64,000 bases of DNA from Yersinia intermedia (GTDB lineage Bacteria; Pseudomonadota; Gammaproteobacteria; Enterobacterales; Enterobacteriaceae), in contig NZ_LR134116.1 in assembly GCF_900635455.1 (NCBI RefSeq), positions 2,790,001 through 2,854,000 of the forward strand, in the 5' to 3' direction. Below, piece after piece: positions 45,964-57,057 of the stretch. Numbering within the stretch: the stretch's first letter is position 1; each line of letters starts with the position of its first letter. Made by a program: the position numbers and the translations under genes. The notes under the pieces were generated by a model that did not search any database, had not been told where the DNA came from, and worked only from the letters and a program-made list of their open reading frames with translations.

Positions 45964-47256
45964 ATGGACGCATTTATTTTAGTTTTTACTCTGGCAATTT
46001 TGCTGGCTATTGGTGTCCCGGTGGCTTATGCCGTCGGTTTAAGTGCCATCGCCGGTGCATTTTGGATTGATCTGCCGCTGGAAGCGGTAATGATTCAAAT
46101 CACCAGTGGTGTCAACAAATTCTCCTTACTGGCCATTCCATTCTTTATTTTGGCGGGAGCCATTATGGCCGAAGGTGGCATTGCACGCCGCCTGGTGAGC
46201 TTCGCTTATATTTTCGTTGGTTTCATCCGTGGTGGTCTTTCGCTGGTTAACATTGTTGCTTCAACATTCTTCGGCGCTATTTCAGGATCATCAGTGGCAG
46301 ATACCGCCTCTATCGGCTCGGTGATGATCCCGGAAATGGATAAAAAAGGCTATCCGCGTGACTTTGCTGCCGCAGTCACCGCCAGTGGTTCAGTGCAGGC
46401 GATATTGACCCCACCCAGCCATAATTCGGTGATTTATTCACTGGCAACTGGCGGCACCGTCTCCATCGCAGCACTGTTTATTGCCGGGATTTTGCCCGGT
46501 TTGCTGCTGAGCTTTACCTTGATGTTAATGTGTGTCGGTTTTGCCTATAAACGGGGTTACCCTAAAGGTGAACGGGTGCCATTCCGTCAGGCGTTCAAAA
46601 TCTTTGTCGACACCCTTTGGGGGCTGATGACGGTTGTCATCATCATGGGGGGAATTCTTTCCGGGATATTTACCGCCACAGAATCTGCCGCGATAGCCTG
46701 TTTGTGGTCGTTCTTCGTCACTATGTTTATCTATCGCGACTATAAATGGTCCGAATTACCTAAGCTGATGTACCGCACAGTAAAAACCGTCACTATTGTG
46801 ATGATTTTGATCGGTTTTGCTGCCAGTTTCGGTGCCATCATGACCTACATGCAGTTGCCAGAACGTATCACTGAATTTTTCACCTCGGTCTCTGATAACA
46901 AGTATGTGATTCTGATGTGTATCAACATCATGCTGCTGCTGATTGGCACGCTGATGGATATGGCACCGTTGATTCTGATCCTAACGCCGGTACTGATGCC
47001 AGTGACCAATTCATTAGGTATTGATCCAGTCCATTTCGGTATGATTATGTTGATTAATCTGGGAATTGGTCTGATCACGCCACCGGTAGGTTCGGTACTG
47101 TTTGTGGCCAGTGCGGTGAGTAAACAGAAGATTGAACAAGTGGTAAAAGCGATGTTGCCGTTCTATGGTGCATTGCTGCTAGTGCTGATGTTGGTCACTT
47201 ATATTCCTGAGATATCACTGTGGCTACCAAGGGTATTTGGTGTTTACACCGGCTGA
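45964..47256 (+). CDS. dctM: TRAP transporter large membrane subunit
   Basis: A 430-aa DctM protein with about 12 membrane segments and family motifs FILAGAIMAEGGIARRL, FFGAISGSSVADTASIGS and LGIGLITPPVGSVLF. It is the channel-forming, sodium-coupled subunit. Convergent with citT; the gap holds a hairpin. Confidence 0.93.
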   Translation: MDAFILVFTLAILLAIGVPVAYAVGLSAIAGAFWIDLPLEAVMIQITSGVNKFSLLAIPFFILAGAIMAEGGIARRLVSFAYIFVGFIRGGLSLVNIVASTFFGAISGSSVADTASIGSVMIPEMDKKGYPRDFAAAVTASGSVQAILTPPSHNSVIYSLATGGTVSIAALFIAGILPGLLLSFTLMLMCVGFAYKRGYPKGERVPFRQAFKIFVDTLWGLMTVVIIMGGILSGIFTATESAAIACLWSFFVTMFIYRDYKWSELPKLMYRTVKTVTIVMILIGFAASFGAIMTYMQLPERITEFFTSVSDNKYVILMCINIMLLLIGTLMDMAPLILILTPVLMPVTNSLGIDPVHFGMIMLINLGIGLITPPVGSVLFVASAVSKQKIEQVVKAMLPFYGALLLVLMLVTYIPEISLWLPRVFGVYTG

Positions 47257-47269
47257 TAAACCGATAATT

Positions 47270-47300
47270 ATGAGTCGGGCCGCTGACCGGCCCTTCTCAT
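47270..47300. terminator. hairpin between convergent dctM and citT
   Basis: ATGAG and GGGCCG pair with CGGCCC and CTCAT (2-nt internal bulges, 5-nt loop). GC-rich core but weak T-runs; plausible bidirectional terminator or RNA end. Confidence 0.5.
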
Positions 47301-47313
47301 GGTTAGCTCGTCA

Positions 47314-48777
47314 TTAATACCACAGGCTCATGATTGGCCAACCCACCAGCAGTAACATCGTGATGTAGAACACCCCCATGATGCCACCCAGCCGCCAGTA
47401 ATCTTTCGATTTCACATAACCGCAGCCATAGATAATCACACCAGGGCCAGTCGCATATGGCGTCAGAACCCCCATAATCCCAATGGATAACACCAACAGC
47501 ATGGATAAGTGCTCCATCGGCACACCACTTAGGCCTTTACCGACCGCCAAAATAACCGGCAGCATAGTTGCCGTATGGGCAGACAAACTGGCAAACAGAT
47601 AATGGGAGAAATAGAACACCAGTACCAGCGCCACCACTGTCATATTCGGCGAGTAACCATCCAGATGGGTACTCATGGTATTGGCGAACCAATCAATGAA
47701 GCCCGACCGCGTCAGGCCATTGGCCATCACTACCAGTGTGGCCAGATTCACCAGCGTGTTCCAGGCACTTGAGTATTTGGTAATGTCCCTCCATGACACC
47801 ACATGCAGTGCCAACATCAGAGATACTGCCAGCAAGCCTACCGCCGTCGCATCAATAAATTTACCGCCAAACACCCATAAGCACAGGCTCAGCAGTACTA
47901 AACCAATCAGAATTGCTTCTTTGCGCGTCAACGCGCCCATCTCAGCCAGTGCTGTTTGCGCCCAAGCGGCTACTTCGTCACTCTTGGTCACGCCGGGTTT
48001 ATACAACACATAAGAGAGCCAGGGAGCCACGATCAGTAAAATTAACCCGACAGGCAGAAACGCCAGGAACCACTGCATCCAACCGATATGAACACCGGCA
48101 ATTTTATTCACAAACTCAATACCCAGCACGTTAGGCGCTGCACCAGTAACAAACATCGAAGAGCTGATGCTGGTACCGATCACCATCATCCACATCAGGT
48201 AACCACCGATACGCCGGGACGACGGATCATTGGGGAATGAGTCAAACAAGGGTGGCAGGTTTTTTACTACCGGGAATACCGTACCCCCGGTACGAGCCGT
48301 ATTCGATGGCGTAAACGGTGCCAACAGAATATCTATAATAACAATGGCATAACCCAATGTCAGTGTGCGTTTGCCCATGAATTTCACCATGAACAAGGCG
48401 ATACGGCGGCCAAGTCCGGTGGCTTCATAACCCAGCGCAAAGATAAATGCCCCGAAGACCAGCCAGACGGTGGTACTGGAGAATCCAGCCAGCCCCCATT
48501 TTAAAGACTCTTTGCCACCGTTAAAGCTGGGATCGGCCACTTCAGCCGCACTAAACAGCACCCAGTCTGAACTCAGTACACATATCGTCACGGCGATAAA
48601 ACTTATCGCGGTAGCGGGAATCGGTTCTAAAATCATCCCAACAATCATGGCGACAAAAATCGCAAAATAGCGCCAGGCTTGAGGTGGCATACCTTCTGGG
48701 GTGGGAATCAACAGCAGAACAGCCAGCACCACAAAAGGCGCGAGTGCTTTCCATAATTTCTCTTGCGACTTCAACAT
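47314..48777 (-). CDS. citT: citrate:succinate antiporter, DASS family
   Basis: A 487-aa transporter with 12 or more membrane segments and DASS motifs ([25 protein letters not shown]). Last gene of citCDEFXGT in the E. coli order. It exchanges external citrate for the succinate formed from its fermentation. Overlaps citG by 7 nt. Confidence 0.92.
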   Translation of the reverse strand: MLKSQEKLWKALAPFVVLAVLLLIPTPEGMPPQAWRYFAIFVAMIVGMILEPIPATAISFIAVTICVLSSDWVLFSAAEVADPSFNGGKESLKWGLAGFSSTTVWLVFGAFIFALGYEATGLGRRIALFMVKFMGKRTLTLGYAIVIIDILLAPFTPSNTARTGGTVFPVVKNLPPLFDSFPNDPSSRRIGGYLMWMMVIGTSISSSMFVTGAAPNVLGIEFVNKIAGVHIGWMQWFLAFLPVGLILLIVAPWLSYVLYKPGVTKSDEVAAWAQTALAEMGALTRKEAILIGLVLLSLCLWVFGGKFIDATAVGLLAVSLMLALHVVSWRDITKYSSAWNTLVNLATLVVMANGLTRSGFIDWFANTMSTHLDGYSPNMTVVALVLVFYFSHYLFASLSAHTATMLPVILAVGKGLSGVPMEHLSMLLVLSIGIMGVLTPYATGPGVIIYGCGYVKSKDYWRLGGIMGVFYITMLLLVGWPIMSLWY

Positions 48778-49742
48778 AGAGCTACTCCTATAGCTGTTAC
48801 TGGTTCAATAGCAACGCTATTATTTTTGTGAGGGAGATGATGAGGGAACTGCGCCAGAAACCAGGTTAGGATCAGCAGGTCAGCACTGCCGCCGGGGCTA
48901 AGGTTGCGGGCGATACATTGGGCATCAAACATTCGCACTCGCATCTGGCTGAGAGGAGAACCCATCCCTGCCGATGAGAGTGAAGCCAGAATCTCTGTCG
49001 CCTGTTGTTGCAGCCATTGCAGCCCGGCCATACCGCCACGGGATACCACATTGGTATCGCGATTGACGGACATCAAAATCAGCAAGGTGTGCAATAAGGC
49101 ATGGTCGGGCTCCGCCCCGTCAGCTAATAAGCGTTGGTAAGCGGGTAAGGCATGATTCAACACCGTCGCGAAGCCAGATTCTGCCTCGCCGCGTGCGCCG
49201 GTCAGTCCATAGTGATAGAACAACCGTTGGCCAGCTGTTTGTTGTGAATTCGATTGGCGCAACTCACGCTCTGTCAACCCACAACACAAGCGTGCCGCCT
49301 CCTGGCAAATGGTGTCAGCACTAATCCATTCACCTCGCGCTTTCAGCCGGCCCAACGCACAGCAAATTAACCCCAGCGAAAAAACGCTACCTTTATGGGT
49401 ATTCACCCCCCCGGTGGCGTGGAACATGCTGTTCTCACACGCCAATCCCAGCGGTCGCAGGCTATTCAGTGCAGCCTGCCCACCAAGCTGAGCGTGGTTG
49501 ATACCCTGTTCGATAAAGCGCGGGAGCCACGGCGCAATGGCATCAGCACTGTGATAAAAATCGATCAGCGCCATATCCTTATGTGCCCCACAATTGAAAC
49601 GGTCCACCAGGCCCGGTTTTGGTGTCAGATTCACCTCCGCCAGCATGGCGCGATACGCCAGTGCGCCATATTTTTTGGCAAAATCAGACGACACAGCGGG
49701 CGATTGAGCCGCCCTGTTGTCAGTGCGTTGCAGTTGTGGCAT
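48771..49742 (-). CDS. citG: triphosphoribosyl-dephospho-CoA synthase
   Basis: A 323-aa enzyme that makes 2'-(5''-triphosphoribosyl)-3'-dephospho-CoA from ATP and dephospho-CoA, the precursor of the citrate lyase prosthetic group. Motifs include [35 protein letters not shown] and [14 protein letters not shown]. Overlaps citX by 23 nt. Confidence 0.92.
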   Translation of the reverse strand: MPQLQRTDNRAAQSPAVSSDFAKKYGALAYRAMLAEVNLTPKPGLVDRFNCGAHKDMALIDFYHSADAIAPWLPRFIEQGINHAQLGGQAALNSLRPLGLACENSMFHATGGVNTHKGSVFSLGLICCALGRLKARGEWISADTICQEAARLCCGLTERELRQSNSQQTAGQRLFYHYGLTGARGEAESGFATVLNHALPAYQRLLADGAEPDHALLHTLLILMSVNRDTNVVSRGGMAGLQWLQQQATEILASLSSAGMGSPLSQMRVRMFDAQCIARNLSPGGSADLLILTWFLAQFPHHLPHKNNSVAIEPVTAIGVALC

Positions 49743-50268
49743 TGAGCATCAACTCCATCTGAACCAATAATTGGTCAATACTGTGGGTTTGCGCGCGGGC
49801 ACAGACATTGGCTGGGCGGTGACATAGCAGGCAGCGGCGCGGCGCTAACCCCACATCACGGCGCGACAAGATCTGACCCGATGCATCAAGCACATCGATA
49901 TCCCATAACCGGCCTTGTGGGTGCTTTAACTCCAGTAATAACGCCGCGTCCTTCACCTGTTCCGCAGGTAAATCCACCGCAATTAAACCTTCACAGCCGG
50001 TCGGCAGTGGAAAAATTTCTTGCTGCAACACGGGCCAGCACTGCTGTTGGCTTAGCGAAGTTATTGCCTGCCATGCCAGTGCAAATAATTTGCGCGTTAA
50101 GGGGTTATCTTTCACCGCACCGGGTGCCACCAGCGTAAGTGAAATCAGCGTCACCTGATGGCGTGCCAGCCACGCCTGTTGCCTGCTCTGGCGGGACTCA
50201 CGGCTGGTAAGCAACTCCGGTAAGCTGATGGGCCGATTGGCCGCTAACGCAGGAGAGAGTGTGTTCAT
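49720..50268 (-). CDS. citX: apo-citrate lyase phosphoribosyl-dephospho-CoA transferase
   Basis: A 182-aa protein that attaches the prosthetic group to CitD. It shows SREXRQXRQ-type N-terminal basic motif ([16 protein letters not shown]) and [23 protein letters not shown] with the conserved Cys pairs. Starts 3 nt after citF ends. Confidence 0.9.
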   Translation of the reverse strand: MNTLSPALAANRPISLPELLTSRESRQSRQQAWLARHQVTLISLTLVAPGAVKDNPLTRKLFALAWQAITSLSQQQCWPVLQQEIFPLPTGCEGLIAVDLPAEQVKDAALLLELKHPQGRLWDIDVLDASGQILSRRDVGLAPRRCLLCHRPANVCARAQTHSIDQLLVQMELMLNATTATH

Positions 50269-50271
50269 CGC

Positions 50272-51789
50272 CTACTCCTGTATCTGATGAACAACATCAA
50301 TCACTGAGCCGTCGCGGTAGCGCACCACCGCTACGACGCGATCAGTAAATGCGATTGGTTGTGGCACGCCAGTCAGCAGCAACGCGCGCTGATGCAGCCA
50401 TTCAATGGTGACGACAGGTAAACCGGCTTGTTGCAAGCGTTCCGCCAATTCGGGCCGGGCTGGATTAACCGCAATACCGTGATCGGTCACTAAAATATCG
50501 ACACTGGAACCGGGGGTCACACAGGTGGTGACTTCATTGACCAACGTCGGGATCCGGCCACGAACCAAAGGAGCGACGATGATAGACAGCCGTGCGGCCA
50601 CCGCCGTATCACAATGACCGCCAGAGGCACCGCGTAACACTCCATCGGAGCCGGTCAGTACATTGACGTTAAAACCGGTATCAATCTCCAGTGCACTGAG
50701 CACCACCACATCCAGTCGGTCGACTGACGCCCCTTTCGAACTAAAATTGGCGTATTGATTGGCACTGATTTCGATATGACGTGGGTTACGAGCCAGTGAG
50801 GCAGCGGCCTGCCGATCAAAGCTTTGCACATCCAACAACTTGGTAATCAGCCCTTTTTCGTGCAGTTCTACCATCGTTGACGTAATGCCACCGAGGGCAA
50901 AAGCGGCAGTAATGTTGCGCCGCAGCATTTTATCCTCAAGGAAACGTGTCACCGCCAGCGACGCCCCGCCAGTCCCGGTCTGCAAAGAAAATCCATCGAC
51001 AAAATAGCCGGAACCGGCAATCACCTCGGCGGCTCGGCGGGCAATCAGTAATTCACGGGGATTAGAGGTCATTCGGGTGGTATCAGCACCGATCTTGTCG
51101 GCATCACCGACCTTTTCAACCTGCACAATCAGGTCAACTTGATCTTGGGTAATACTGGCCGGATGATGGGGATAGGTCTCCACCGCTTCTGTCAGCAACA
51201 CCACACAGTGTGCATATTCTGCATCGACCCTGGCATAGCCCAACGAGCCACAACAGGCATTGCCACTAAAGCCATTAGCGTTGCCAAATTCATCACAGGC
51301 CGGTACGCCGATAAAGGCGATATCGATAGTCAGTTCGCCGGATTCAATCAGATTAACCCGACCACCGTGGGAGTGGATCTGTACGGGTTTAGCCAGTAAC
51401 CCACGTGAAACCTCCTCTGCCAACGGCCCACGCAGGCCGGAGGTATATATCTCACTGACCACGCCATTGCGAATATGATCCACCAGCGGCGAATGGCAGT
51501 CGCTCAGCGAGCTGGAGGCCAGGCGCAGGTTTTTGAATCCCATGGCGGCAATGGTATCCATCACCAGATTCAGGGTTAAGTCACCGGCACGGAAAGCGTG
51601 GTGAAAGGAGATAGTCATGCCATCCTGCAACCCGGAACGGCGGATAACTGTCTCCAGCGAGTCACATATTTTAATATCGCGCGGCTTCTGTGCCTGTAAA
51701 TTGGCTTTTGACGTGTTTTGATACAGGTGATACATCGGGCCGTTATCCTGACTGTGACTTAAACTTTCTACTCGTTGTTGCCTATTCAT
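50272..51789 (-). CDS. citF: citrate lyase alpha subunit (citrate:acetyl-ACP transferase)
   Basis: A 505-aa CoA-transferase-family protein. MTISFHHAFRAGDLTLN, NANGFSGNACCGSLGYA and GSGYFVDGFSLQTGTGGAS are typical. It swaps citrate onto the CitD thioester. It follows citE by 3 nt. Confidence 0.95.
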   Translation of the reverse strand: MNRQQRVESLSHSQDNGPMYHLYQNTSKANLQAQKPRDIKICDSLETVIRRSGLQDGMTISFHHAFRAGDLTLNLVMDTIAAMGFKNLRLASSSLSDCHSPLVDHIRNGVVSEIYTSGLRGPLAEEVSRGLLAKPVQIHSHGGRVNLIESGELTIDIAFIGVPACDEFGNANGFSGNACCGSLGYARVDAEYAHCVVLLTEAVETYPHHPASITQDQVDLIVQVEKVGDADKIGADTTRMTSNPRELLIARRAAEVIAGSGYFVDGFSLQTGTGGASLAVTRFLEDKMLRRNITAAFALGGITSTMVELHEKGLITKLLDVQSFDRQAAASLARNPRHIEISANQYANFSSKGASVDRLDVVVLSALEIDTGFNVNVLTGSDGVLRGASGGHCDTAVAARLSIIVAPLVRGRIPTLVNEVTTCVTPGSSVDILVTDHGIAVNPARPELAERLQQAGLPVVTIEWLHQRALLLTGVPQPIAFTDRVVAVVRYRDGSVIDVVHQIQE

Positions 51790-51792
51790 CTT

Positions 51793-52686
51793 TTATTCCT
51801 CACGCAGGCCACTGACTGCACGTTGCAAAACCAACCGCGCCCGTTCAATCACCGGGCTATCTACCATCTTGCCGTTCAGGGAGACCACGCCACGTCCTTC
51901 GGCTTCGGCAGCCGCCGCCGCATCCACCACTCGTTGCGCGTGGTGGACTTCTTTCTCGGTTGGGGCGTAAAGGTTGTGTAGCAGTTCAATTTGACGTGGG
52001 TTAATCAGCGATTTGCCATCAAAGCCCAGTTGTTTGATCAATGCAGCTTCCTGCAAGAAACCGGCTTCGTTATTGGCATCGGAATAGACGGTATCAAACG
52101 CCTGAATCCCAACAGCACGGGCCGCCTGCAAAATTGAACAGCGCGCAAATAGCAACTCAATACCTTCTGGAGAGCGCTCGGTACGCAAGTTACGAACATA
52201 ATCCTCCGCACCTAATGCAATACCCATCAGGCGAGGAGATGCCTGTGCGATAGCCAGTGCCTGAGTAATACCCTGAGCCGATTCAATCGCGGCCAGCAGA
52301 CCCGTACTGCCAACTTCGCGGCCGCATTCTGACTCGATCCGACTGATTTCCCGCGCCATATCGGTCACATCTTGCGCACTGTCAGTTTTAGGCAGGCGCA
52401 CAATATCGGCCCCCCCTCGAACCACTGCTTCCAAATCGGCCAAGCCGTAGGCTGAGTCCAACGCATTGACTCGCACAATGGTTTCTACATCTTGATAAAG
52501 CGGGTGTTGCAAAGCGTGATAGACCAAACGTCGGGCGGCATCTTTTTCGCGCAGAATAACGGAGTCTTCCAGATCGAACATCAACGCATCAGCCTGATAA
52601 ATAAAGGCATTGCTTACCATTGCCGCATTGGCACCGGGAACAAATAACATGCTGCGACGCATTCTGTGTTTCATTTCAGGTTTCAT
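51793..52686 (-). CDS. citE: citrate lyase beta subunit (citryl-ACP lyase)
   Basis: A 297-aa CitE/HpcH aldolase-type protein with [32 protein letters not shown] and [18 protein letters not shown]. It splits citryl-thioester to oxaloacetate and acetyl-thioester. I choose the ATG sharing one base with the citD stop (TGATG), which has GGAG upstream; an ATG 15 nt earlier lacks one. Confidence 0.95.
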   Translation of the reverse strand: MKPEMKHRMRRSMLFVPGANAAMVSNAFIYQADALMFDLEDSVILREKDAARRLVYHALQHPLYQDVETIVRVNALDSAYGLADLEAVVRGGADIVRLPKTDSAQDVTDMAREISRIESECGREVGSTGLLAAIESAQGITQALAIAQASPRLMGIALGAEDYVRNLRTERSPEGIELLFARCSILQAARAVGIQAFDTVYSDANNEAGFLQEAALIKQLGFDGKSLINPRQIELLHNLYAPTEKEVHHAQRVVDAAAAAEAEGRGVVSLNGKMVDSPVIERARLVLQRAVSGLREE

Positions 52687-52979
52687 CACGATGCTCTCCA
52701 TGGCAGAATTTTTTCGTCACTTGCCCTGAGCAGCGCGGTTTCCAACCGTGCCTGCAAAACGCAATCCAGTGCGCCTTTATCGTCAATAATCAGTTGCACT
52801 CCGCTTACCCGATACTGTTCCAACAACGCCAAAACGCTGTAACGAATAGCTTCACCAAACTGCTTATCCACACTGCTATGAATTTGCAGGTCTATTTCGG
52901 GTGGATTTAGTGGTGCAATGCGCACCATCACGTCGCTCGACTCCAGTGTTCCGGCGACGGCCTCTCTGATAATTTTCAT
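52686..52979 (-). CDS. citD: citrate lyase gamma subunit (acyl carrier protein)
   Basis: A 97-aa carrier. [15 protein letters not shown] holds the Ser14 that carries the phosphoribosyl-dephospho-CoA arm in the E. coli and Klebsiella proteins. Translationally coupled to citE. Confidence 0.94.
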   Translation of the reverse strand: MKIIREAVAGTLESSDVMVRIAPLNPPEIDLQIHSSVDKQFGEAIRYSVLALLEQYRVSGVQLIIDDKGALDCVLQARLETALLRASDEKILPWRAS

Positions 52980-53060
52980 TTTTCACCTGATTAACTTGTC
53001 ATCAAATTCGAGGTTTCTGATCTACGTATCTGTACCTATCTTTGCGCCCTGCTTTATCAG

Positions 53061-54134
53061 CTAAAACAGAGCTGGATCCTTTGCTGAGGTTATGCTTTCG
53101 CTACCGACTACCTTTTTCGCACGCTGCGCCAGCAGGCGTTGTAGGTAGTGGCAGGTGGCGGGGGGGACCAATTTGCGAATGGTTTCGCCGTCCCCCTGAG
53201 CCAGTAATTTGCGTACCCAAGAAGCAGAAATGGCGGTGTTGTGATATTTAAGGCGCTCAATTTCTACCAGTGAGATGGGGGGATAGGCTAATAACGGGGT
53301 TTCCAACCAGTAGCCCATGTCATGGTTATATTTGGCGGTCACGGTACAAAACGGCTCGGTACCAACAAAGCGATGAGTAACGCCCAATGCTGGGGCCAAA
53401 TATTGGCGGAATATTTTCAGATCGATTTCGGTATAACAGTCATCTGCCACACCTTGATCTTTAATGAAATAACACGGGAAGGTGGCACGAGAGATCATAT
53501 ATTCCGAGCCGGGATGCACGGTGAGATTGGCAATATCCTCAGTACCACTGAGCACTAATTGCAGTCGGTCTTCATAAGGGAAACGCGAGTTATCTTCTTT
53601 CACCAAAAACAGGTGCAACCAATCACACTGTGCCGCTGCCTGGCGGACTAGATATTGATGTCCACGGGTAAAAGGGTTGGCATTCATTACGATGCTGCCA
53701 ATTTTTTGCCCCGGTTGGCGTAACTGGCTTAATTGTTTGGCATATCGCTGCAAGCGGCAGGCGCTATTTTCCATCAGCACCACAATCCCCGGAGCACTGG
53801 CTATCGGATAAAAGCCACAGGCTTTAAATAAGTCTTCATTCTTGGTCTTGGTATAAATAAACAGATGGCTGTGGTGACGTTCATAGGCCAAATTGACCAG
53901 TTCTGTCGCCAGGGTCAGCGCCAATCCCTCCCCCCTAACCTGCTCACTGATTGCCACACATTTGATAATATTGCCTGCAATCCCACCACAGGCCACGAGT
54001 TTTTCATTACGGCTTACGGTAATAAATACGTCAACAGTGGTATCTATATTCAGATCGTTAGCACGCAAGAAACGTGTTATTTCTGCAATTTGCTGATGCT
54101 CTGAACGATTAATTTGACTAAATACCGTATCCAT
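53061..54134 (-). CDS. citC: [citrate (pro-3S)-lyase] ligase
   Basis: A 357-aa enzyme that acetylates the CitD prosthetic group with ATP and acetate to activate the lyase. An N-terminal GNAT-like domain (GGIAGNIIKCVAISEQVRGE) is followed by a nucleotidyl-transferase domain with MNANPFTRGHQYL and a C-terminal ISASWVRKLL. First gene of the operon, 81 nt before citD; divergent from citA. Confidence 0.94.
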   Translation of the reverse strand: MDTVFSQINRSEHQQIAEITRFLRANDLNIDTTVDVFITVSRNEKLVACGGIAGNIIKCVAISEQVRGEGLALTLATELVNLAYERHHSHLFIYTKTKNEDLFKACGFYPIASAPGIVVLMENSACRLQRYAKQLSQLRQPGQKIGSIVMNANPFTRGHQYLVRQAAAQCDWLHLFLVKEDNSRFPYEDRLQLVLSGTEDIANLTVHPGSEYMISRATFPCYFIKDQGVADDCYTEIDLKIFRQYLAPALGVTHRFVGTEPFCTVTAKYNHDMGYWLETPLLAYPPISLVEIERLKYHNTAISASWVRKLLAQGDGETIRKLVPPATCHYLQRLLAQRAKKVVGSESITSAKDPALF

Positions 54135-54445
54135 AATTCACTCTCTAGCATAACGTTTACATAACAAATAAAGCACAAATTGAATTCCTGATGTTCAGGC
54201 AAGCCAAAGCGTGCGATTTAAATTAAAAATTCACATAAAAACAACAATATAAAATAAAGACTAAAAAACTAATTTTTAATTTTAATTAATTTACGACCAC
54301 ATGCTAAACATAAAAATAGCGTGGTTAATTGACCTATTTCACATATAAGAGAGTAAATATAAGTTATTTAATGGTTTTAATTTCTTTAATTATTAATATG
54401 GTTTTTTATTTCTCTTAGCTATTTAATTATTGCTTAAATTCACTT
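54135..54445. promoter_or_regulatory. divergent citC / citA promoter region
   Basis: About 310 nt, strongly AT-rich, as expected for the CitB (DpiA) binding region that drives both operons. ACCACATGCTA and TAGCGTGGT form an imperfect inverted repeat (about 54296-54326) near the middle, a candidate operator. A -10/-35 pair could not be fixed. Confidence 0.45.
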
Positions 54446-56149
54446 ATGTTAATGCCTGTGCTAATGGTTCATATGTTAATTAAGGTGAGTAGCGTGCCCA
54501 GTTCCTCTTCAGGTTTTTCCCCATTACGCAAATTTAAATGGCGCGGCCTAAAATGGAATCGCTTGAAGAATATTGCCTTCCCGCTGCGCATCTTTTTGCT
54601 GCTATTAGCCGTCTCGATCATTTTAGTCGGTGCACTTGATCGTTTTCTGAGTCACAGTTTTGAACAATATTTACTGGATCAGGTTAGTAAAACCGCGATG
54701 AATCAGGCCAAAATTATCGCGGCGATGGATTCGGTGGTGGATGCAGTAAAACGCCGTGATAAAGCTCAGTTAGCAGAAATTGTGGGTCGGCTGGGTGATA
54801 CCTCAGATCTTGATTACTTGGTGATTGGCGATACTAAATCAATTCGCCTGTATCACCCTAATCCGAAAATGATTGGTTATCCGATGCAATGGACTAAACC
54901 CGGCGCACTGGAACGAGGTGAAAGCTATATCATTTTCGGTAAAGGCTCGATGGGGGAAGCGATGCGGGCTAAAACCCCGATCCGCGACGAACACGGGCAA
55001 ATCATCGGGATAGTTTCTCTGGGCTACCTGATAAGTAAGATAGACCATTGGCGGCTCGTTTATCTGCTACCCCTTACGCGCTCGTTTATCATAGTGCTGA
55101 TCGTACTGCTGCTACTGTCATGGCTGTTTGCGCACCACATCCGCCGCCAAATGATGGGGATGGAGCCGAAAGAGATAGCGCGGGTTTTGCGCCAACAAGA
55201 GGCTTTGTTCGGTGCCGTATTTGAAGGGCTACTGGCCGTTGATCCTGAGGGAAGGATCACTGCAATCAATCAAAATGCGCGTAAAATGCTGCACATCTCA
55301 GCCACGCCACAACAGTTAATTGGTTGCAACGTCAGTGAAGTGGTCTCACCTGACCATTTCTTCCTCGATCAAACCGGCGATAACCGACAGGATGAGCTGT
55401 GTACCTTTAATGGCTTGAACACTATTGCCAATCGCGCGGGTATCTGGTCTGAGGAAGGGGTGTTTCAAGGTTGGGTGGTCAGCTTTCGTAGCCAGGACGA
55501 TATCCATACTCTCAGTGCTCAACTGAGCCAGATTAAACAATATGTCGAGAATCTGCGCACCGTGCGCCACGAGCACCTGAACTGGATGTCAACCATGAGC
55601 GGGTTATTGCAGATGAAAGAGTTTGATCGGGCTCTTGAAATGGTCAAAACCGAGTCTTCATCCCATCAGGCGCTGATCGATATGTTACGCACTGCGTTCA
55701 GTAACCGGCAAATTGCCGCTTTACTCTTCGGTAAATACCACCGTGCCAAGGAGTTAGGGCTGAGCTTGAACTTTATTCCTGGTTGTCAGTTAGGCATACT
55801 GCCGCCCACCATCGGGGAGAACGAGTTAGCCGCCATCATGGGGAATTTACTTGATAACGCTTTTGAGGCTAGCTTGAAGAACCCAGAGTGCGATAAACAG
55901 ATTGAGATTTATCTATCTGATGAAGGTAATAGCTTGATTTTGGAGGTTGCCGACCACGGTTGCGGTATCGATCCACAACTGCAAGATAACTTATTCGAAC
56001 GCGGTATCAGTTCTAAAAACTCGGACGAACACGGGATTGGCCTGTATCTGGTTGCCACCTATGTTCAGCAAAGTGGTGGCACCATTACGATAGAAGAAAA
56101 TCCGCCGCGCGGCACCTTATTTACGGTCTTTATTCCGAAGACGCGTTGA
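54446..56149 (+). CDS. citA: citrate sensor histidine kinase CitA (DpiB)
   Basis: A kinase of up to 567 aa. It has a first membrane segment (about residues 46-66), a periplasmic PAS citrate-binding domain containing RLYHPNPKMIGYP and GKGSMGEAMRAKTPI, a second membrane segment (about 205-225), a cytoplasmic PAS domain, the H-box RHEHLNWMSTMSGL and an ATPase domain (NLLDNAFEAS, HGIGLYL). The N-terminus is uncertain: several ATG and GTG codons precede the first membrane segment and none has a strong SD, so it may be 10-16 residues shorter. Confidence 0.92.
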   Translation: MLMPVLMVHMLIKVSSVPSSSSGFSPLRKFKWRGLKWNRLKNIAFPLRIFLLLLAVSIILVGALDRFLSHSFEQYLLDQVSKTAMNQAKIIAAMDSVVDAVKRRDKAQLAEIVGRLGDTSDLDYLVIGDTKSIRLYHPNPKMIGYPMQWTKPGALERGESYIIFGKGSMGEAMRAKTPIRDEHGQIIGIVSLGYLISKIDHWRLVYLLPLTRSFIIVLIVLLLLSWLFAHHIRRQMMGMEPKEIARVLRQQEALFGAVFEGLLAVDPEGRITAINQNARKMLHISATPQQLIGCNVSEVVSPDHFFLDQTGDNRQDELCTFNGLNTIANRAGIWSEEGVFQGWVVSFRSQDDIHTLSAQLSQIKQYVENLRTVRHEHLNWMSTMSGLLQMKEFDRALEMVKTESSSHQALIDMLRTAFSNRQIAALLFGKYHRAKELGLSLNFIPGCQLGILPPTIGENELAAIMGNLLDNAFEASLKNPECDKQIEIYLSDEGNSLILEVADHGCGIDPQLQDNLFERGISSKNSDEHGIGLYLVATYVQQSGGTITIEENPPRGTLFTVFIPKTR

Positions 56150-56170
56150 TCTCAAAGACGAGGAGATCCC

Positions 56171-56857
56171 ATGGAATGGCTTAATATTTTAGTGGTAGAA
56201 GACGAAACACCGCTGGCAGAGATGCATGCAGAATTTATCAAGCAAAGCAGCTATTGCCATGAAGTCTGGCTCGCAGGTAACTTGCAACAAGCCCGCAGCA
56301 TGGTGACACGCTTCAAACCTGATTTGATTTTGCTGGATAACTATCTGCCTGATGGTAGTGGCCTGGAATTACTGCGTGAAATGACCTTACAGGGCTTCTC
56401 TGGCGGCATTATTTTTGTCACCGCTGCCAGCGACAGTGAGACGGTATCTGAAGCAATCCGTTATGGTGTTTTTGATTACCTGATTAAGCCGGTAGCCTAT
56501 GAGCGGTTGGAGCAGTCATTAGCCCGTTACAGCCACCGCCATCAGGTATTACAAGATGGCACCAAGGTCAATCAGCGCCAGATCGATGAGATGTACAATA
56601 CCTATGCCCGTGGCGAACAGAAAGTGACGCTACCCTTGGGCATAGACCAGATGACACTGGACAAAATACAAACCCTATTCAGTAATAACACGGCGGAATA
56701 CACCGCAGAAAACGTCGCCCAGATTCTGGGATTAAGCCGTACCACAGCGCGCCGTTATCTAGAGTTCTGTGCCACTAATCAAACCTTACAGGCAGAAATT
56801 ATTTATGGCAAGGTGGGCCGGCCACAGCGGATTTATCGCAGTAAAAAATCAATGTAG
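56171..56857 (+). CDS. citB: citrate response regulator CitB (DpiA)
   Basis: A 228-aa regulator. The receiver domain has VVEDE, LLDNYLPDGSG (phospho-acceptor Asp) and LIKPV. The C-terminal DNA-binding domain of the CitB/DcuR type ends VAQILGLSRTTARRYLEFC. GAGGAG lies 6-7 nt before the ATG, 21 nt after citA. It should activate citC-T under anaerobic citrate conditions. Confidence 0.93.
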   Translation: MEWLNILVVEDETPLAEMHAEFIKQSSYCHEVWLAGNLQQARSMVTRFKPDLILLDNYLPDGSGLELLREMTLQGFSGGIIFVTAASDSETVSEAIRYGVFDYLIKPVAYERLEQSLARYSHRHQVLQDGTKVNQRQIDEMYNTYARGEQKVTLPLGIDQMTLDKIQTLFSNNTAEYTAENVAQILGLSRTTARRYLEFCATNQTLQAEIIYGKVGRPQRIYRSKKSM

Positions 56858-56886
56858 TCGGCGCGGTACTGCACTCGACAGCAAAT

Positions 56887-56920
56887 GCGTTCCACAGTCA
56901 ATCTCGTGGAACGCTTTATT
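56887..56920 (+). terminator. terminator of citAB
   Basis: GCGTTCCAC / GTGGAACGC, a 9-bp stem with a 10-nt loop followed by TTTATT, 30 nt after the citB stop. Confidence 0.75.
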
Positions 56921-57057
56921 GCTCAGATAAAAACTGTCTACTTAATCGTCAGTTCTTTCCTACATGTGTTAAGCCTCTAACATTTTTGATAACAATTATT
57001 GCTACAACAAAGATTGATGAGCATCATGCAGGTTAGGTTCCGTAATACAGAAAAATC

